A stretch of 9,859 nt of DNA from Solirubrobacterales bacterium. GTDB lineage: Bacteria; Actinomycetota; Thermoleophilia; Solirubrobacterales; Solirubrobacteraceae. Both the position numbers and the translations under genes were made by a program. The notes beneath the pieces are model-generated. The model was not told the DNA's origin. It did not search any database and saw nothing but the letters and a program-made list of their open reading frames with translations. This document shows, in pieces, positions 5,793 to 9,859 of the stretch (positions are counted from its first letter, which is position 1; every line of letters begins with the position of its first letter). Location of the stretch: positions 1-9,859 of the forward strand of contig JACCYI010000083.1 of NCBI GenBank assembly GCA_013696535.1, written 5' to 3'.

Positions 5793-8700
5793 TCACTTCG
5801 TCCACGGTCGTTCGCCTGGCGCCGAGCGCCCGAGCATGACCCTGCCATCGGCGCCCGCGTCACCGTCTTCCGCCGACTCCGGCGTACGGACCCACTTCTC
5901 GAGCACGCGTTCGAGGTCATCGAGCCTCAGCGGTTTCGTCAGGTAGTCGTCCATTCCGGCGGCGAGGCACAACTCGCGGTCGCCGCGCATCGCGCTGGCG
6001 GTCATGGCGATGATCGGGGTTCGCGTCCCACCGGCCTCCTGGCGACGGATCTCGCGCGTGGCGTCGTATCCGTCGAGCCTCGGCATCTGGCAGTCCATGA
6101 AGATCGCCGCGTATGCGCCATCGGCGGCCATCTCGACGGCGGCCACTCCGTCTGGAGCGATCTCGACCGCGAAGCCGCGCTTGCGCAGCGTGATCGTCGC
6201 CACGGCCTGATTGACTTCGTCGTCCTCCGCGAGGAGCACGCGCAGCGCGGGGAGGCCGCCCACCTCGGGTGCCGGTTCGGCGGTCGTGCCGGCCACGAAT
6301 GAGGGCTCCACGTCGGCCCCCATGATCTGCGCGATGGCGTCAAACAGGCGCGACTGGCGGACCGGCTTGATCAGGCAGGCGTCGATGCCCGCCTTCCGGC
6401 CCTCAGCCGACTCATTGCCGGCAGACGTAAGGAGGATTATCGGCACGCCGGTGAGCTCGGGATCTGCGCTGATGACGCGGGCGAGCTCGACGCCGTCCAT
6501 TCCCGGCATGTTGCAATCCAGGAGCAGCAGCTCATGCGGCTCGCCGCGACGCGCCGCGGCCCGCATGCGTCGCAGCGCGGAGGGCCCGTCCTCGGCGGTT
6601 TCGGGGAGCATCCGAGAGGAGCGAAGCTGATGCTCGAGGATCTCGCGATTCGTGGCGTTGTCGTCGACCACGAGCACACGAACGTCGGCGAGGTCCCAGC
6701 GGAGCTCGGTTGCGAGAGGGTCGCGTGCGTCGGTCAGGCGAACGGTGAACCAGAACGTGCTCCCTTCACCCGGCTGCGACGTGGCGCCGATCTCGCCGCC
6801 CATGCGCTCTGCCAGGCGTTCGCAGATCGCGAGTCCGAGGCCACTGCCGCCGTAGCGGCGCGTCGTCGAGCTGTCGGCCTGGGTGAAGGATTCAAACAGC
6901 CGCGGCAGCGCCTCAGGGTCGATGCCTATCCCGGTGTCCCGGACCTCGAAGCGCAGCTGTGCTTGACCCCGCTTGTCGGTTTCTGAGCGCACGCTGACGA
7001 CGATCTCTCCAGCTGGAGTGAATTTCACGGCGTTGGCCATGAGATTCGTCAGAATCTGACGCACACGGGTCGGGTCGCCGTGCACGAGCTGAGGAACGTC
7101 GTTGGCAAGGCCCAACACCACCTCCAGTTTCTTCTCGTGCGCCCGGGCCGCGAACTGCTCGCCGACCGCCTCCACGGTCTCGCGGACGTCGAAGTCGATG
7201 AGGTCGAGCTCGATCTGGCCCGCCTCGATCTTCGAGAAGTCAAGGATGTCGTTGATGATCGTCAGCAGCGCTTCTCCCGACGAGGTGACGGTCTGCGCGT
7301 AGCTACGCTGCTCCGGGTTGAGCTCGGTCTCGGCGAGTAGGTTGGTCATGCCGATCACGCCGTTGAGCGGAGTGCGGATCTCGTGGCTCATCATCGCCAG
7401 GAACTCCGACTTCTGGCGCGATGCTTCAAGCGCCTGGTCGCGTGCGACGACGAGCTCGCTGGACACGAGGCGCAGGTTGGTGACGTCGTGCGCCGCGGCA
7501 TAGATCACGCCCGCCCCCACGTCTGGCCGGCACTTCCAGGCGAGCCATCGGTAGGAGCCGTCCTTGCACCGATAGCGATTCTCAAAGCTCAGGGTGTCTG
7601 CTCCGCCTTCGAGCTTGGTCATCTCATTCAGGGTTGCATCGATGTCGTCCGGGTGAACGAAGTCCAGGAAGGGACTTGCCAGGAGCTCGCCCAGCGTCCA
7701 ACCGAGCGTCTCGCTCCAAGCCGGGCTCAGGCGACGGAAGTGACCGTCGAGATCGGAAACGCCGAACAGACCGATCGAGAGCGTGAAGAATCCGTCGAGC
7801 TCCTTGCGCGCCGCGAGCGCGTCGGCGTTGGCCTGCCGCTCGCGCTCCAGCAGGCGGCTCTGTGCCCGGTTGAGCATGCTGCCGCGGACAAGCAGCGACG
7901 CGCCGACCAGGGCCACAGCGCCCGCGAGCACGAGCCGCGGGAGCATCGCGCTCCCGCCCAGGATGAGCCGGAGCTGCACCGCCACCAGGCCGACGAGCGT
8001 AAGCCCCGGAAGTACGCCGGCGAAGCGGCGCAGCTGCGTCGCAGGAGCAGAGACCGGGCCGGCGAAGCAGGCTCCGATCGCCATGCTCGCCAGGCCGACG
8101 CTCCAGATCCCGTCGGAGGGATATCTACCCGCGACGTAGCTGCCGTCGAGAAGGGCCGGACACCAGAAGATGAAGCCGACGGCTTCGAGCACGAAGCCCG
8201 CCACGATCGCGACCAGGCCCGGATTGCCACGCAGGCGGAGACTTCCGGTCGTGACGGATTGGAGCACCGCCAGGGCGCTCGAGACGTACAAGACAGGATA
8301 CGCCAGCGCCGAGGCTTTCTCGGCTGTGGTGATCGGCGAATCGACCAGCTTCGTCCAGACGAGCGCAGCGACGAGTGCGCAGACGGCCGCCACCAGCGGA
8401 GCGACCTCGGCCGGCGTCACCCAGCGACCGGTCCGTGAGCCGCTGCCCAGCCGGTAGAGACCGAGTCCGGTGAACCCCGCGAAGGCGAACCAGCCGAAGT
8501 CGGCGAGATTCGGCGTGGTCGGCGCCGGGACGAACAACCACAGAACCCAGAGTCCCTGTCCGAACGCCCAACACACCGCGCCGACCAGCAGGAGCGTCCA
8601 GGCGAGGCGTGCGGACGGCAGAGCACGCACGCGGGCGGCGGCCAGGGCGACGACGCCGGCGACCGCCAGCGTCATCCACGCACCGTTGATCGTCCAGCCC

Positions 8701-8828
8701 TGCATCCGGCCCGTCAGGAAGTAGGCAGCGACGGTCGCGGACATGCCCACCGCGCACAGCGCGGCGACGACCACCGTCACATACCGCGCGGGACGAGAAA
8801 CGGTAGGCACGGACATTCCGAGAAGCAT
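5793..8828 (-). CDS. Membrane-bound hybrid histidine kinase (10 TM - PAS - HisKA - HATPase - REC - REC)
   Basis: This is a 1011-residue phosphorelay kinase. Residues 16-316 form about 10 membrane segments with short loops and no large external domain, including a [13 protein letters not shown]...[14 protein letters not shown] stretch. I do not recognise this as a named sensor module. A charged helix (319-348) leads to a PAS domain with PAC tail (about 345-452; [28 protein letters not shown]). HisKA carries the phospho-accepting His482 in [14 protein letters not shown]. The HATPase has an N-box Asn599 (NLMANAVKF), G1 DTGIGI (631-636) and G2 GGSGLGL (660-666). REC1 has D722/D723, acceptor Asp771 ([12 protein letters not shown]), T801 and K821. 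REC2 has E868/D869/D870, acceptor Asp912 ([11 protein letters not shown]), T943 and K965. Both receivers look functional. There is no HPt domain and no separate response regulator nearby, so it is an orphan. ATG 8828 and ATG 8816 are both possible starts, neither with a Shine-Dalgarno. Confidence 0.95.
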   Translation of the reverse strand: MLLGMSVPTVSRPARYVTVVVAALCAVGMSATVAAYFLTGRMQGWTINGAWMTLAVAGVVALAAARVRALPSARLAWTLLLVGAVCWAFGQGLWVLWLFVPAPTTPNLADFGWFAFAGFTGLGLYRLGSGSRTGRWVTPAEVAPLVAAVCALVAALVWTKLVDSPITTAEKASALAYPVLYVSSALAVLQSVTTGSLRLRGNPGLVAIVAGFVLEAVGFIFWCPALLDGSYVAGRYPSDGIWSVGLASMAIGACFAGPVSAPATQLRRFAGVLPGLTLVGLVAVQLRLILGGSAMLPRLVLAGAVALVGASLLVRGSMLNRAQSRLLERERQANADALAARKELDGFFTLSIGLFGVSDLDGHFRRLSPAWSETLGWTLGELLASPFLDFVHPDDIDATLNEMTKLEGGADTLSFENRYRCKDGSYRWLAWKCRPDVGAGVIYAAAHDVTNLRLVSSELVVARDQALEASRQKSEFLAMMSHEIRTPLNGVIGMTNLLAETELNPEQRSYAQTVTSSGEALLTIINDILDFSKIEAGQIELDLIDFDVRETVEAVGEQFAARAHEKKLEVVLGLANDVPQLVHGDPTRVRQILTNLMANAVKFTPAGEIVVSVRSETDKRGQAQLRFEVRDTGIGIDPEALPRLFESFTQADSSTTRRYGGSGLGLAICERLAERMGGEIGATSQPGEGSTFWFTVRLTDARDPLATELRWDLADVRVLVVDDNATNREILEHQLRSSRMLPETAEDGPSALRRMRAAARRGEPHELLLLDCNMPGMDGVELARVISADPELTGVPIILLTSAGNESAEGRKAGIDACLIKPVRQSRLFDAIAQIMGADVEPSFVAGTTAEPAPEVGGLPALRVLLAEDDEVNQAVATITLRKRGFAVEIAPDGVAAVEMAADGAYAAIFMDCQMPRLDGYDATREIRRQEAGGTRTPIIAMTASAMRGDRELCLAAGMDDYLTKPLRLDDLERVLEKWVRTPESAEDGDAGADGRVMLGRSAPGERPWTK

Positions 8829-8964
8829 CGGCAGAGTGGGCCCATCCGATTAGCGCTGAACCCGTGCGCAGACAGGAAGTAAACGGCTCTGCGCTACTGC
8901 GCCCAACCCGACGGGGGGATCTTCCGCACCCTCGCTCAGCGGCCGGAACGTCGAGCCCACGGTC
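8829..8964. other. Intergenic gap upstream of the kinase gene
   Basis: These 136 bp separate the kinase start from the stop of the upstream sigma gene on the same strand. I see no convincing ORF, no clear -35/-10 pair and no hairpin followed by a T-run. The kinase promoter, if separate, should lie here. Confidence 0.4.
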
Positions 8965-9859
8965 TCACCTGTCGTCCATGGCCTGCAGGCGCCGCCGCAG
9001 GAAGCTGCGCTCGGCCTCGTTCTCGGAGCGGGCGATGGCGGCTTCGTAGGCCTGCGCTGCCTCGCTCTTGCGGTCGAGGCGGCGCAGGAGGTCGGCGCGA
9101 ATCGCATCGCGACGGTGCGAGTTGTCGAGGGGTACCTCATCCACGAGCGCGAGCGCCGCCTCGGGGCCTTCGACCTCCGCGACCGCGACAGCTCGGTTGA
9201 GGGCCACGAACGGCGTTGGGGCAAGCGCGAGCAGGCGGTCGTAGAGCTGCAGTATCTGGCCCCACTCGGTGAGCGGCGCGGCGGCCGCATCGCTGTGAAC
9301 CGCCTGCATCGCGGCCTGCAGTTGGTACGGGCCGGGTCTGTCGAGCGCCAGGCTGCGCCGGACCAGCGAGTGCCCCTCGGCGATGAGCTCTGAGTCCCAC
9401 ACGCCGCGGTCCTGGTCCGCAAGCAGGACGAGGTCCCCGCTCGGGGTCGTGCGGGCCGCGCGGCGGGACTCGACGAGCAGCATGAGCGCCAGCAGCCCGA
9501 GCACCTCGGGCTCGTCGGGCAGGATCCCATCCAGCAGCCGACCGAGCCGGATGGCCTCCGCGCAGAGCTCCTCACGGACGAGTTGGTCGCCCGCGCTCGC
9601 CGCGTAACCCTCGTTGAAGACCTAGGTAGACGACGGCGAGCACGGCACTCAGCCGCTCCGGAAGATCCTGCTCGTCGGGCACGCGGTACGGGACCCTCGC
9701 GGCTCGGATCTTGCCTTTGGCCCGGACGAGTCGCTGAGCCATCGTCGGCTCGGGCACGTCGAACGCACGAGCGATCTCCGCAGTAGTGAGCCCGCCGAGC
9801 AGCCGAAGCGTCAGCGCCACCTGAGCGCTCCGGGCGAGCGCCGGGTGGCAGCAGGTGAA
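8965..9859 (-). pseudogene. ECF42-type RNA polymerase sigma factor, frameshifted; 5' end outside window
   Basis: Read from the right edge, the protein begins FTCCHPALARSAQVALTLRLLGG, followed by the sigma-4 helix-turn-helix LTTAEIARAFDVPEPTMAQRLVRAKGKI that recognises the -35 element. It then runs to AVLAVVYL at about 9625. From there the frame reads GLQRGLRGERG and stops at 9572. One frame over, the sequence resumes exactly as the family expects: VFNEGYAASAGDQLVREELCAEAIRLGRLL, then EVLGLLALMLLVESRRAART, GPYQLQAAMQAVHSDAA, EWGQILQLYDRLL, ALNRAVAVAEVEG and a TPR-like end, with TGA at 8965-8967. Removing one base (the T at 9623 on the plus strand) restores a single ORF of 297 visible residues. 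The downstream frame shows no other damage, so this is a recent mutation or a sequencing/assembly error. Region 2 lies to the right of the window. Confidence 0.88.

Noticed and set aside
4727..5839. Plus-strand ORF of 370 codons covering the lysR start and the EamA gene
   Set aside because: It is a shifted frame of the clear EamA gene; the composition is Arg/Pro/Ala-rich without membrane segments or motifs.
7383..8438. Long plus-strand ORF (351 codons) opposite the kinase gene
   Set aside because: The translation is rich in Arg, Asp, His and Glu with no domain signature, and lies antisense to a clear PAS/membrane region. Long antisense frames are expected in high-GC genes.
9618..9630. Programmed +1 frameshifting as an explanation for the broken sigma factor
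   Set aside because: No known slippery codon pair, no stop codon at the shift point and no stimulatory hairpin visible; a simple one-base insertion fits better.

Overview
The window is high-GC and densely coded. Reading frames are strongly GC-biased at third positions, genes overlap as ATGA, there are GTG/TTG starts, and one promoter looks leaderless. With ECF42-type sigma factors and a secreted DUF3089 hydrolase, this points to an Actinomycetota chromosome. A deep lineage such as Thermoleophilia is possible but only a guess. No RNA gene, IS element, CRISPR array or phage gene was seen.

Layout, left to right. (1) Positions 1-707 (+) hold the C-terminal two thirds of an ECF42-type sigma factor with its TPR-like extension. 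(2) Positions 708-897 have no intact gene. The minus strand there carries a short coding-like remnant resembling the C-terminal end of an oxidoreductase. A TATATT -10-like box sits just before the next gene. (3) Positions 907-3928 (+) are a compact three-gene operon: a MarR repressor, a DHA2-type MFS exporter and a secreted DUF3089 alpha/beta hydrolase. Both junctions are ATGA overlaps. (4) Positions 3901-4815 (-) encode a LysR regulator whose 3' end overlaps the hydrolase tail to tail by 28 bp. It is divergent from (5) an RhtA-like EamA exporter at 4887-5753 (+), across a 71-bp intergenic region with short repeats and a palindrome. (6) Positions 5793-8828 (-) encode a 1011-residue membrane hybrid histidine kinase: about 10 TM segments, PAS, HisKA, HATPase and two receiver domains. 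(7) Positions 8965-9859 (-) hold a second ECF42-type sigma factor, cut by the window edge and broken by a single-base insertion at about 9623.

Functionally, the window is about sensing and export. It has two self-contained regulator-plus-exporter modules (MarR/MFS/hydrolase and LysR/EamA) and an orphan multi-step phosphorelay kinase. They are flanked by two ECF42-type sigma factors of the same subfamily. I found no clearly new defence or mobile system. The points most worth a second look are the frameshifted sigma factor, the remnant upstream of marR, the hydrolase translationally coupled to a drug exporter, and the unassigned 10-TM sensor region of the kinase.
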